Shown in pieces: positions 11,965 to 23,419 of a DNA stretch of 64,000 nucleotides. Origin of the DNA: Hofstenia miamia (Eukaryota; Xenacoelomorpha; Acoela); the NCBI GenBank assembly GCA_004352715.1, contig SCFE01000081.1, positions 1,301,925 to 1,365,924 on the forward strand, in the 5' to 3' direction. The first letter of the stretch is position 1. Every line of letters begins with the position of its first letter. Under the pieces are notes generated by a model. It was not told the DNA's origin. It searched no databases and saw only the letters and a program-made list of their open reading frames with translations. The position numbers and the translations under genes are program-made.

Positions 11965-13755
11965 CTACTGATCCACATATCTGTAGAAATTTCTTAAATG
12001 TTCCCAGGTGATTTTCTGAATAGCATGCTCAATCAATCTCACTAGCTTCTCCTCTCTATACCTCACAAAAGTCTTTCCTTCAAATGAAGCTGCTTCACAG
12101 TAATTTTTGGGATTAGATGTACTCCATTGTGATTTAATGAATGATTTGATCACATTGAAGCAACCCTCCACAGGATTGAGCTCAGGACTATAAGCTGCAT
12201 CAAAGCACTTGATGACATGATTCTCTCAAACATTTGTGAAGGTTGAAATTTTAACTTTTTTATGAGATGGTGCATTGTCCAAGTAGATGGTTGCATTTTG
12301 CTCTCCAAGTTTCATGCTTAACTCTGTGAAAAAATGAACAAATGCTTCCTTATAGCTTCCAACAACACTTTTCCTGTGAACCACTAAGTTGTCATCAACA
12401 GCAAGGAGTATATTGATACTTTTCTCTTGTGAATTGTGTAATCTATGATAGGCCCTCTGTCCTCTGGGTGACTGACCAATATTTCTCATTGTGAATAGAT
12501 TGAAATTCAATTTATCCACATGAACACAATAGCCATGATTTTCTAGATAGTGTAGAGTTACTCAGGATCCTCTTTTCTCACTTCATTATTTAAATGAAAA
12601 TTTTGTAAATTTGAGTTTAATTTTGCTCTTGATTTTAGTAGTGAGGTCACTTTCACATAATTAATTTAGATTGAGTGTAGTATTTTGATATTAAATGTGT
12701 TGTCCCCTTGAATTTATGCAGACATGTAATTGCTCTTTAATTTTGTGAGGGAACTCATGTTATAGAAAAGTGTAAACAATGCAGGTTATATTTTGATCAT
12801 ATTGTATAAATACATAAGAGACATTTAGCAAACACCAAATAAACTTTGTCTCACTCAAATGCTTTTGCTTTTTCTTTAGTTAACTAACCCCTTTTAAGGC
12901 ATTGTTATGGATTTAGCAATAATAATTGTAATCAATCATTGCAATTTGAACAAGCACTATAATTACACACCATGATGATAATGAATCATTGGTTAATGTG
13001 AATGCATGGCAATTACATGCTATTTTTATCTATTACATGAGCTGAGATAAGAATTAATGAGAACTGGTTTATTGAGTTAGAAATTAACTACTTTAGACAT
13101 GTAAGTTAGCACCTTTGCAAAATTGGAATTCTCTTTATGAATACTGCTTTGGTGTGATGCATTCAAATTGGTTAGCATTGAAAGTGAAATCTTGGTGGAT
13201 CTTTCTTGTTACTTTGTTACAATGGCAAATTACCAATATCTTTGTTGTTCTGTTAGAATGAGGGTTACTCACTGCAATAGTAGCCCTTGCAACCTTCTGT
13301 CAAACCATTGAGTTTCCTAGTACCACTGGAGTAGTCTGAGCTCCCCCATAAATTACTTCTGCTTTTCAATGTTTTCTGGCGTATTCTTGCCAATTGGTTC
13401 AGGTCAAATTATTTTTGCTGTTATAGCTTCACCATCCAATACTTTCACAGGTCTTCATTGAAATGACATTGCCTATTGAACTTGCCAACTCCTTTAATGT
13501 CACATCATTGTGATCCTTTAAATAGTACAGTAAGAGTTGCTTAATGTCTTGATTTACTGTTGTGCAGGCCAACCTTTTACCACTTCTTGGTTTCATTGTT
13601 GCTTCCTGACATTTGAGGATGTTGTACACTGTACTCTTACAAATACCCAATTGTTGAGCAAGGCAAATGGGATCTCCTCCAGGTTCTTCTTCATCTAAAA
13701 TCAGTTGTTTGTGTTCTTCTGAGGTCTTCTTGTATCTATTTCATCTTGGTGCCAT
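11965..13755 (-). pseudogene. DDE transposase of the mariner-type element, broken
   Basis: The N-terminal part (13755 down to about 13358) begins at an ATG and has a helix-turn-helix region with AQQLGICKSTVYNILK. The C-terminal part (12550 down to 11965) has SPRGQRA, the second catalytic Asp in YLDNAPSHK, and the catalytic Glu in YSPELNPVEG. This is typical of the IS630/Tc1/mariner superfamily; as read, 36 residues separate the last two acidic residues. Damage seen: TGA codons near the start and before the Glu motif (both could be CGA decays), another stop plus a frameshift near 13400-13445, and the LTR-like insertion in the middle. It cannot make an active enzyme. Confidence 0.85.
12551..13356 (+). 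mobile_element. Solo-LTR-like element, copy D, nested in the transposon
   Basis: It starts TGTAGAGTTACTCAGG and follows copies A-C through the CCCCTTGAATTT block, GAGGGAA, GTAAACAATGCAGGT, the TATA-like TGTATAAAT and GAGCTGAGATAAGAA to the CAACCTTCTG block. The right terminus has decayed and is placed only approximately. No target duplication is visible. It interrupts the transposase reading frame. Confidence 0.65.
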
Positions 13756-13984
13756 CTCATTTCATGATGCTGATTGTAAATGAATTAATTAATTTGACAA
13801 ACAATCAATGAGAGTGTGACTTATATAGCATTTGAAAGAAAAGTGATGAAAAAAATCACTTTAATTAGTCTATCAAATGAAATATAAATATCATGGCACA
13901 ATGGGAACAGAACAATGTTCCATGTATGATCAGACATTGCTTTATGTTAAATAACTCACAATTTGTTAAATTTAAAAATGTGCT

Positions 13985-14114
13985 AATTTGGTATTCCCAA
14001 TCTGCCAAATTGGTATTCCCATTATGCCAATTTTGTGATCCCATTTTGCCAATTTGGTGTTCTCAGTGTGCCAATTTGATAATGCACTTTTGCAAATTTG
14101 GTTGAGAAATGGTG
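13985..14114. repeat. Right iteron array and terminus of the mariner-type element
   Basis: Five contiguous 22-bp units start at 13985, 14007, 14029, 14051 and 14073, beginning AATTTGG or similar and ending TGCC/TGCA. The terminal GTTGAGAAATGGTG is the inverse of the left end. Confidence 0.85.
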
Positions 14115-14116
14115 TA

Positions 14117-17100
14117 TAACATTTATGCCAAATATTTAAATAGGATAAGATGCAGCTATGCATTAATTGTAATAAATGAATATGATTTGCTTGAATTTAT
14201 TTTGGTTAGAGCAATTCTCTTCTTACAACTCAGTATTAGCTACACAAAGAAAATTAATACAAAAAACTACATAAATTTGAATTTCAAATAACTGATTAGT
14301 CATTCTTGCATTTCAGTAGCTAACACCACAATGGGTTTAAATAATGAATTTGCCTTGATTTGTGCTAGGTATGTGTATTTGAATAGCTAAAACAGCAACA
14401 ATTGAGAAAGCATAAGCTAACATTAAGAATGTCTTAAGGAGTATTAACCAGTAGTGTGGATTTTTGACCCTGCAATCATTCTATGTTTTCAAAGTTTTTG
14501 AAAAATCAATTTACTCAATTCATATTTTTAACAGAAACCTTAACATCTAGATACTGACAATGTTGCAGCTTAGATATCTAATCTCACATTAATAATTATG
14601 CAATTCTTGGTATCAGTTTCTGAAAAAGAAATATTTTCAGCTAATCAACATACAATATTAATAAAAAAACTGTGTGACTTTTGTAATCATATCTTCATTA
14701 AAACTTGAGCCATTTCTGCTTTGTTATCAAATTTCATTGACAAATTTCAAGTATTTTCAAACATTCATTCAGAAAATTCCAATCATTTTAATCCTTAAAT
14801 ATATATTACCAACATGTTAATTCCAGTATCTAGTAATAAACTGAATCAAATTTTCTTGTGCAATTCATTTGAATAATATTCAATTCAATCATATGTATGA
14901 CAATTATTTTCTAATTGATTGCTGCTGTACAGTTTTTGCCGACACAGAAAATTTTAGTTGTGGGAAACATGCATGTTTTATTTATCTAGATGCAGGATTG
15001 GCATGTTTTAAAAATGACCTGCTTAAAAAATATTTTAAACACTGTTTAAAACAACTGTTTTTTGCAATGTTTTTTTAAAATGTTTTTTTTGCAAATATAT
15101 TTAGTACTTTATAGAAAATTAGGAAAATAATTTTTGGGTTTCATTCTTTTTTACTTTTATAGCTTATTTTATACCACAAAAACAGTTAAATCTGAATTTG
15201 TTTCTGTGAATGCAACAAAAATAAATGTTGATATATTTTTCATAATTCTATGTTTCTACTATATACATTTTCAGTAAAAATGTATTACCTTGATGTTGAC
15301 CAGTCTAAAAGCAAAAAACACATTGTTATAAATGCTTAAAACATTTTAAAAATTTATAATATTTTTTTTGTAAAAATACACTTTTTTGTGAACCATGTCT
15401 AGATGTAAGAGAAATACACAATTAACATTAACACATAATTGTATTAAATTGATTAAATGAAGGAATACATTGTTTCATAAACATTTCACTATTTACTTTA
15501 TTATATTAAATACCTAATAAATGTGCATTTGTTGAAAATATAAATTACTTTAAATGCAAATGTATTTATCAATTAAATGTGTTTTTCACTCTTAAGCCTC
15601 AAACTTTGGCATTCTTCAGAAATCCATAAAATGTGTACATAGTTTATTTGCATGTACTATATATTGGATTAAATTCAAAATGAAATACTTCAGCCATGGA
15701 TGCATTTCATTTGATTTATGGATTTGCCAATTTTAGTCTAAAATAATATAAATCTTGCAATTTTATATTTTGTCACTCTAAAAATTCAGGAGCACATTTT
15801 TTTATTGGTCTGAAGTTATTAGGATCAAATCTGGCAGAGAAACTACAGTTGGAAATCTTGAAAGCAATTAAATTGAATTAAATTGAAAATTCCCAAATTC
15901 TTAGCTCTTACTGGAAGGATTTCAAAATTTATTTTTATATTCTCTTGCAACTACCTCCATATGCTTTAATAAAATTTTTTTTAAATTCTACCAAAATTGT
16001 GTGTGGAAATTGAGAAATTGTTTTCCATTTTACACTATATTTACATGCATAGACTCAAATAAGAATCCTGTTGGTTGTTACATTCAAATGAAATCTTTGG
16101 GGAGATTTTTCACCATGAAAAAGTGCATCTTTAGCAAAAAAAATTAATGAGTAATAGGTGTCAAAGAATCTGCAGATAACATTTTTAAACTTCTGATGAC
16201 CAGCAGCTTGAAAACTGCAAAAAACCTTTTTTCTATATAATAGGTTAGCTCTTATCAGCAGCATAATATGGGGCCCTAACACATTGTATGGCATTACATG
16301 CCAATCACCATGCTAAGAAGAATTCAATAAGAATATGTAATTGATTCAACTCTATGTACTAAGTATTATAATATAGATGCTGAGACAATCTGTTCAAACA
16401 TTGGAATTGATAAGCTATAGTTTATTTAATGACCTACTGAACCCTAGATTAAAAAATATCAAAGCTAATGGATAACAACATGCAATATTGGCACTTCAGC
16501 AAATACATCCACTTCAAAATAATCAATTTGGAGCTATATACATACATATTTTTTGTTCATTTACGAATGACTAAACTTTATATATTTAGTCATTTACTTC
16601 TACGAAAATGCATTTTGATCTTGCAAATTTCATACTTTGTCAGGCATTTATTTTTGAACAATTCGCAAATGTAGTTTCTCAACTACCAATTTATACTTCA
16701 GAATATTACAAAAGCAGTAAGTTTTAAATCTCCACATTCTAACTTTGCTATTTGCCATAATGGCAGTGATAATATTTAGATATGAAAATGGTCGTTTCAA
16801 AATTTCGTAACGATATTTTTGGGTGTTGATTCCAAAAAATTCATTACTTTATTATGAATGCTGAATCTTTGCAATTATGGGGACTATAGAGTTATATACA
16901 AAGGTTATTTTTCCATTAAGAAATTCTAATGCAAAATGAATATTTTAATTTTCCATCATCAAATGCAAGGCATGTATATATTAAGGGAAAGTACTTCACT
17001 TTAATTGCTTTTACAAGTTTTCATTAGCGTAAAAAAGAATTGCAACTGAAATATTATCAAGACAAATTGTATCTGCTTTTTACTACTAATTTCAAGGAAG

Positions 17101-18080
17101 TTCCTAGTAAACTTTATCTATGATATGATTGTTCTAATTTCGTTAGCCGTGTAAAACTTTTCTAGTCCATCTTCGATTGTCATTTTATAATTTGAATTTT
17201 CTGCTCATAAATATGAACTTTCACAATTTTCTGCATTTGAATCAATTCAACTTTTACTCTGAAATTAGAGTTGTTTACATTGAGATTGATGTTAATTGAA
17301 GTTATTTTAAAGATTATCATTGCAATGGCTCTTCTGATTCATTATATTTTCCAATAGCTTTTTCAACTCAATTATACACCAATTTAAGATTTCTTTACTG
17401 TTATAAAGTACTCAATTAAACAAAATTGTGTTTTTGTTATTGTAAGTTCCTTTATGTATTAAGAAAGTTTACATTTTGTCTGTTCTAGTTACACATCGAA
17501 GAGGGTTTTATTTAAATATACATATGAAATCCTTACTAATAGTTTTCATTACAATTATATGTCCAAGTATGCTGAATCAAAAATCCTAATTTTGCGAAAT
17601 ACGATTTGGCGGCTGTTGCATTCAAGGTAATGTGCTGATGGGTTCACTGTTTTTGATAGGAAAATTGATTCACATCAAAGTGAAGCACTGCAGGGCATTG
17701 TTTTGGAATACAAAAAATTATTTGTGTTCCTGTAAAATTGTAATATTGGCATTGACTTTTCAGTCTGCCAAAAATGAAACTTTCCTTAATTGTCTTTTAA
17801 TGGAAACCCTAGGCAATAAGAAGTCATTCTTGGTAATGTCTCACTACTTGTAAGTACAAAGCTTAGGAAAAATGCACGATATTTTTGATAACTTGAAAAT
17901 CAATGTAAAATGTATTTTAAGCAGTATTTTTAAATTTTGTATAGTATATAACATCTTTTTTAAAGTCAGATTGTAAAAAACTGATATATAGCATAATTAT
18001 ATATAATTATTAATTTTAAAATTCACAAATTATAAGCGTTCAGACAAAAAGCACCAATATTAATATAGCTAGAATTCATT
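14117..18080. other. Long AT-rich non-coding stretch
   Basis: About 4 kb with no recognised gene, RNA or transposon. The longest frames (about 60-80 codons, e.g. minus 16055-16294 and plus 17632-17853) have AT-rich composition and no recognisable motifs. The unlocated first exon and promoter of the myosin could lie here, or further upstream. Confidence 0.5.
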
Positions 18081-18084
18081 TCAT

Positions 18085-19179
18085 ATGAGGCGCCCAGAGG
18101 CAAAGTTGCTAATCTGCCAAATTGACGATATTGAGTTGATGTGGGATACGAAATTTTAAACTTTCCCCTAGATAGTAGAAAAATGTTATCACAATATTCG
18201 CTTTTATCCATAGGTAAAATAAGGTTGAAAATAAACTAGTGTTTTTGCAAACCAACTCATTTCTTTGAGAGGCAGAGAGTCCAATGAGATAACTTACCCA
18301 TGAGCCAATCAGAGCACTCATTCTTTGATACACATCCCACTGTGCCAATCAGCGCGAGAAGCGTATTGTCAGCGGATGACACGACGGATCAAGCAGTTTA
18401 GTTTGTAAACAAAGTTGTATTTGCACGCATTGTAGATAGATTTTGGTGATTCAATTGTGTATTTGCGCATAATATTTCAGCCAAAATGTCTTCTAGTGAC
18501 AGTGAAGTGAGTACACCCGAACAAGCCGTAAAAGGGTGAAAAATGTGGACGCATGGAAAAGAGTAGAGAAAAAAACAGCGAAATAATGGACAAACCTATG
18601 CAACCGAAAAAGGCAAACTTATGGCCGCTCGAACTGAAAACAGTTTTACGACTACAATGTACTGAACAAAGAAATCACCTTGGCCAAGATTAAAGGTGCC
18701 AAGTTCAGTGCTTTTGAAGAAGAACAAATTGACTGACATAAAGGTGCTCATGCAGTACGTTCCAGCAGAGTATCAAGGCTTCTTTGAAAAACTTATTGCT
18801 GAGCAAGATCAAGCAACAGGAACTCAAGAAGGAAGTGGTCGAAGGGAGGGGGAGTGTCATCAAGAAGAATCAGACATTGATTTTCTTGATGATGACGAAT
18901 AAACATCCCTTTTCCCCTTTTTATTACCACTTTAGCATTTAGACATTTTCCATTACTTTTTCTGAAGTTTTTTTGTTAGAAGTTCATTAGGATAATAAAA
19001 CTATTTTTCTTTGTATTGGCAACAAACTCAGGAACATTTTGATGTATAATATGTGTATATTTACCAAATATTCAATGTTTCTGTCATAAAATAGAAATGG
19101 TAAAACTTTAAAGCTATTTTTCTCAAAACTACCGAATGGTGGATTGGCCCTTTTGCCTCTGTACTTAAAGTTATTTCAT
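18085..19179 (+). mobile_element. Unclassified DNA element, long copy
   Basis: The left end ATGAGGCGCCCAGAGGCAAA and the right end (TTTGCCTCTGTAC...TTTCAT) are imperfectly inverted. The core shared in both ends is CAGAGGCAAA followed by a GG-rich block and AATCCNCCA. It carries a degenerate ORF (18486-18902). A deletion derivative lies at 19922-20503 and a 5' scrap at 19746-19835. No clear target duplication was found, so the superfamily is undecided. Confidence 0.55.
18486..18902 (+). pseudogene. Degenerate transposon ORF with acidic tail
   Basis: The frame opens MSSSDSEVSTPEQAVK in a good context, then shows a frameshift near 18535 and further stops. In the second phase it reads a basic stretch, then LTDIKVLMQYVPAEYQGFF, and ends in an acidic tail DIDFLDDDE before TAA. 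The basic segment with WKR and GQTY...KGK resembles short N-terminal regions of uncharacterised transposon proteins in invertebrates (my impression only). The catalytic part, if any, is absent. Confidence 0.45.
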
Positions 19180-19412
19180 ACGGCGTTTAATTTAGAATTA
19201 TATCTTTTAATGTACTTTTGATGGCAGACTCCCGTAAGGTCATTATCGGTAACATTATTTATTTTTATTTCAAGTGAATCATATTTTATGCATTTCCAAC
19301 ACTTTCCACAAGTTTAAGAAACCGCAACGTGCAAAAATTTATTTTATATAGTAAAGAAGCAAACTCAAGTATTTTTTTTGATATCGACAATTGGCATGAA
19401 ATTATTTATTTC
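18710..19412. repeat. Near-identical duplicated segment, left copy
   Basis: It matches 20060-20738 with a few indels (for example 18-19 nt missing in the right copy near 20160) and one replaced block of about 30 bp just outside the element's right end. Similarity continues about 200 bp beyond the element. The copy ends exactly at the single N at 19413. Confidence 0.8.
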
Positions 19413-19413
19413 N

Positions 19414-19740
19414 GACTATTCAATTAATTTCAATAATTCATCTGTTATACCTGTTAATAAGTTTAAATTTCTAGGAGTAATAATAGATTCAAAGCTTAAT
19501 TTCACGTCAAAAATAAATGCTATTATTAAAAAATGGCTATAGGTATTAGAAAGATATCCCATGTTTCCCAACAGTTACCTCCAATTGCAGTAATTCAAAT
19601 GTTTCATGCAGTCATTATGAGTAATTTAAACTATGCTAATATCTTATATACTAATTTACACAGCCTAATGATAAAAAAGCTTTGAGTTCAACTAAAATGG
19701 GCATTAAATGTTTGTAATAAAAACTCTTTTGAAACAAAAG
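19414..19740 (+). pseudogene. Non-LTR reverse transcriptase fragment
   Basis: Translation gives a typical post-catalytic RT stretch: NKFKFLGVIIDSKLNF, then, after a frameshift near 19540, QLPPIAVIQMFHAVIMSNLNYANILYTN. The FLGVIIDxxLxF motif lies between the palm and thumb in APE-type non-LTR elements. Only about 110 residues remain, without the catalytic motif. The left boundary is the N at 19413. Confidence 0.7.
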
Positions 19741-19745
19741 AATAT

Positions 19746-19835
19746 ATGAGGTGCTCAGAGGCAAAGAGGCCAATCCGCCAAATTGAAGATATTGAGTTAA
19801 ATGTGGGATACGAAATTTTAAACCTTCTTGGAAAA
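19746..19835 (+). mobile_element. 5' scrap of the unclassified element
   Basis: It begins ATGAGGTGCTCAGAGGCAAA and follows the long copy through GATACGAAATTTTAAACC before diverging. Confidence 0.6.
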
Positions 19836-19921
19836 TGTACCTTTTTCCTCAAAAATTCCATTTTGAAATTCAAGTTTTATCTCAGAATATATTATCCGAT
19901 AAAATCCGGTAAACAAGTTAA

Positions 19922-20503
19922 ATGAGGCGCCCAGAGGCAAAGGGGCTAATCCGCCAAATTGACGGTATTGATTTAGATGTGGGATACGAAATTTTAAACC
20001 TTCCCCTAGATAGTAGAAAAATTTTGTAACAATATTCGCCTTTATACATAGGTAAAATAAGGTTGAAAATTGGCTGACATAAAGGTGCTCATGCAGTACG
20101 TTCCAGCAGAGTATCAAGGCTTCTTTGAAAAACTTATTGCTGAGCAAGATCAAGCAACAGAGTCGAAGGGAGGGGGAGTGTCATCAAGAAGAATCAGACA
20201 TTGATTTTCTTGATGATGACGAATAAACATCCCTTTTCCCCTTTTTATTACCACTTTAGCATTTAGACATTTTCCATTACTTTTTCTGAAGTTTTTTTGT
20301 TAGAAGTTCATTAGGATAATAAAACTATTTTTCTTTGTATTGGCAACAAACTCAGGAACATTTTGATGTATAATATGTGTATATTTTACCAAATATCAAT
20401 GTTTCTGTCATAAAATAGAAATGGTAAAACTTTAAAGCTATTTTTCTCAAAACTACCGAATGGTGGATTGGCCCTTTTGCCTCTGTACTTAAAGTTATTT
20501 CAT
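19922..20503 (+). mobile_element. Unclassified DNA element, internal-deletion copy
   Basis: This 582-bp derivative of the 1095-bp copy keeps both ends. About 500 bp are lost between GGTTGAAAAT and CTGACATAAAGG, with AAAAT/AAATT at the junction. It ends in GCCTCTGTACTTAAAG...TTTCAT like the long copy. Confidence 0.6.
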
Positions 20504-20738
20504 ACCTAGTCGTATTTTGAAAATATTTGATTTATGTACTTTTGATGGCAGACTCCCGTAAGGTCATTATCGGTAACATTATTTATTTTTATTTCAAGTG
20601 AATCATATTTTATGCATTTCCAACACTTTCCACAAGTTTAAGAAACCGCAACGTGCAAAAATTTATTTTATATAGTAAAGAAGCAAACTCAAGTATTTTT
20701 TTTGATATCGACAATTGGCATGAAATTATTTATTTCAA
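20060..20738. repeat. Near-identical duplicated segment, right copy
   Basis: Partner of 18710-19412. After 20738 the sequence continues uninterrupted (AAATCAATG), unlike the left copy, which stops at an N. Confidence 0.8.
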
Positions 20739-21290
20739 ATCAATGTAATTAGGTTAATTTTTAATACCAGACTAATAGCGACTTCGGCCTAAAACTGGTA
20801 CAAAACTAGTTTGCATGTGTAAAACTTTAGTCAATTTCTAGACTTTTTGCCATTTTAATATAAAAATTGTGAATTTGTTATATTTATCGATATTTGCAAA
20901 ATTCATTGTTAATAGTTAATAATTTATAAATAAATTAACATGAATTGGACAATAAAGTTAATAAAATCAAGCAGAGATTTCCGTATTTTTTGCATAAACT
21001 TGGAAAAACTAATTGTTTTAGAGGCTTCATATTTAATCTGATACCATATATGCATTTGTGAGAAAGTTCTAATTCAAGTAGACTTCATTTTAACTTCTAG
21101 GCCTATCCCCTCAAACAGCAGCCTTATTCAAAGAAAAAATTTATATCAAATTTTGAGAGTATATATGTTTATTAATTTAATTTAGCTGTAATAATTTTTC
21201 ATTAATAATAGTTGTAGTGAAGGTAGTTTAACAACATAGAACCACAACCTAATTGGGAATTGCCTTTAATTTCAAACTCAATCCGGAGCA
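20739..21290. other. Non-coding spacer
   Basis: AT-rich. Nothing was recognised. Confidence 0.5.
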
Positions 21291-21294
21291 TTAA

Positions 21295-23276
21295 CCCACT
21301 AAATGCCATGGGTAAATACTTAAGTCAATTTTAATTTTTTTCTCATATGCAGTTCAAATTGTCCAATTTTAAAACTACATAGTGAAATTTTAGTGAGCAA
21401 TGCTCATGCAAAGTATTTGTGGGATCTTCACTTACAGGTGACGTTGGCTTCTTAATAAAGAAAATACAAAAAAATATTTTCTTCAAAAGTTATAAAATGC
21501 ATGAAAACCCTTTATATGTAAGCCAAATTGACATAAAACACATCTACACTGATTTCCTTTATTCTATTATGATCAATGTCATCATAGCGGATATCATCTT
21601 GCACTTGACTATCCACATTACCACGAACATTTATTCGTTTTGGTGTCTCACAACTAGCTGCTCCTCTATTTAAAAATATTTGAACAATTGAGCGTCGTTG
21701 AATGAATTAAGGCATTACCGCATCAATTCCGAAAGCAAATAATGGAAACCACCATTTCTGCTACTAAATCAAACACGTAATCTAGCTAGGTTTTCATCAA
21801 AACGGTCCACCCCACCCATGTAATGACTATATGCAATTACTGCCTTTGGACATTCAACTGATAATTTTTGACCCTTTTTGCAACAAATCCTATGCTATCT
21901 GCATTTATACCCGGATTGCACCATGCATATTTGATCCTATTTTGACAACTATGTTGTCACTCCATCTTGTAAGAATTGCACCATTAGCTGCATTCAAGCG
22001 AAAGTGGTTTCTTTTTTATTTCTGCAATTCTGGAATTGATCAAACAGCGCCTGTTGTAGAAACACCCTTGCTATTCAATAGTGCGAACAGTTAGGGACTT
22101 GTGCAAAATTGTCCATAAATGTGTGATAAGATGTGTTAGTTGTTGGAAGTCTGCTGTGCATTTATAAAATGAATGCAGCCCCAAGACCATATACGTTTTG
22201 GATTAGTAAAGGTGAAGATTTTGAATCTTGGTAAGGTTCAAATGAACAAAGCCACACATCATACTTTGAATCCAAATCTATTTGGCTCACCACGGCTTGC
22301 AGCCGTGTCCACCATAGTAAGGCACCATAATTTCATCAACTGATTGGTTTGAATCTAATGCACAATGCTCATGCAAAATTTTATCAAAATATTAAAATAT
22401 GTTCGAGCTTTAAAAACTTATCTTGCAATTCATTAAAGGTGTTGTCAGCCAAATGTAGGTATTTGCGAATCTCTTTGAAATGATTTCAGAATATGCTTTT
22501 TGATTTTTGATACCATGTCATTATGGTTAACGTGATAAGCATTTCCCATAACATCAATTTTTTTGTGGTTAAATAACCAGTAAGCAGCAAGATTGCAATG
22601 TATACTTGAACCTACTGTTTAGAAACATATAATTGATGATTGTTTGCAATGCAAACAAATTACTTATATTTGTAATATGTTCAATTATTTCTAGGGAAAA
22701 TAATAGATTAAATGAATCAAGTGGTGATATTTCACTATTTTCAGCTGCATTGTTGTTTAGCACATTTAATTCAATAACATCATTATTTAATAATAAATGT
22801 CTCTTTTTCCATTTTAAGCGTTTTGCATTGTAGATTTCTTCACTATTTGCAGTATCAGATTCGTTGTCAAATGTATCAGTAAACGGTGTGTCATCATTGC
22901 TTGTTCTAACAAATTCGACATTTGATACCAATTGTCTATGAGTAAGTCGGCTTATATCAGCCTAATCCTCATCACAAGAATCAGCGGCACTCATCTCATC
23001 ATCTGGAGCCCCTAAGTAAACATCTTTGACATTAACTATTTCCCTTTGTACTTAAAGTTCAATAAATTCAGCAAGACTAATTTGTTCTTTCAAACAATAG
23101 TTGATGTATACAATGAGTGATACAATACTTTGCTACATGGTATGCTTACATTTTTCAATTCTGAAAAGCCAACGTCACCTACTGTGACACCTAAATAATT
23201 TTATTTGCCATTTAGCTTCAATTGCTAAAAATTGTTTAAATCAATTCTTTGTGTTACTAGTATATATATATATATA
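21295..23276 (-). mobile_element. piggyBac element, decayed, right end probably in the gap
   Basis: The left terminus is TTAA (21291-21294) followed by CCCACTAAATGCCATGGG, as expected for piggyBac. A perfect 15-bp inverted repeat, AGGTGACGTTGGCTT at 21436-21450 and its complement at 23166-23180, brackets the transposase remains. The left repeat sits 141 bp inside the terminus, so the right terminus is predicted near 23320, inside the N gap. Confidence 0.7.
21530..23110 (-). pseudogene. piggyBac (DDE_Tnp_1_7) transposase, broken
   Basis: From the N-terminal side: an acidic leader (PDDEMSAADSCDED around 23000), then SPLDSFNLLFSLEIIEH with TNISNLFALQ around 22700, the first catalytic Asp region VDEIMVPYYGGHGCK around 22330, the second Asp in MDNF around 22110, and the third in MGGVDRFDEN around 21810. 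A C-terminal DDIRYDDIDHNRI-like stretch follows. All three catalytic positions are recognisable, but stops and frame changes separate them. The longest intact piece is 120 codons (22569-22931). Confidence 0.75.
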
Positions 23277-23419
23277 NNNNNNNNNNNNNNNNNNNNNNNN
23301 NNNNNNNNNNNNNNNNNNNNNNNNNNNNNNNNNNNNNNNNNNNNNNNNNNNNNNNNNNNNNNNNNNNNNNNNNNNNNNNNNNNNNNNNNNNNNNNNNNNN
23401 NNNNNNNNNNNNNNNNNNN
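23277..23419. other. Assembly gap (143 N) in a TA microsatellite
   Basis: TA runs border the Ns on both sides. Confidence 0.95.

Larger units (their letters stand above)
11356..14114 (-). mobile_element. IS630/Tc1/mariner-type transposon with 22-bp iteron TIRs
   Basis: The element is 2759 bp, with outer ends CACCATTTCTCAAC and its inverted copy, and TA at both flanks (11354-11355 and 14115-14116), the expected target duplication for this superfamily. The inverted ends are about 130 bp and consist mainly of five tandem 22-bp units each. The minus strand encodes a broken DDE transposase, interrupted by solo-LTR-like copy D at 12551 to about 13356. Without that insertion the element would be about 1.95 kb. 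The nesting shows that the mariner-type element arrived first and is now dead. Confidence 0.85.

Noticed and set aside
16055-16294. 79-codon minus-strand frame.
   Set aside because: No domain, AT-biased residues, no splice or polyadenylation context beyond chance.
18486-18510. MSSSDSE followed by GTGAGT, phase 0, as a possible first coding exon of the myosin.
   Set aside because: The frame continues as the ORF of the unclassified element, inside its inverted ends. No link to the myosin was found.
22168-22230. Plus-strand ATG frame MNAAPRPYTFWISKGEDF followed by GGTAAGG, resembling a myosin first exon.
   Set aside because: It is the antisense of the piggyBac transposase remains, which read coherently on the minus strand here. 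The similarity is short and likely chance.
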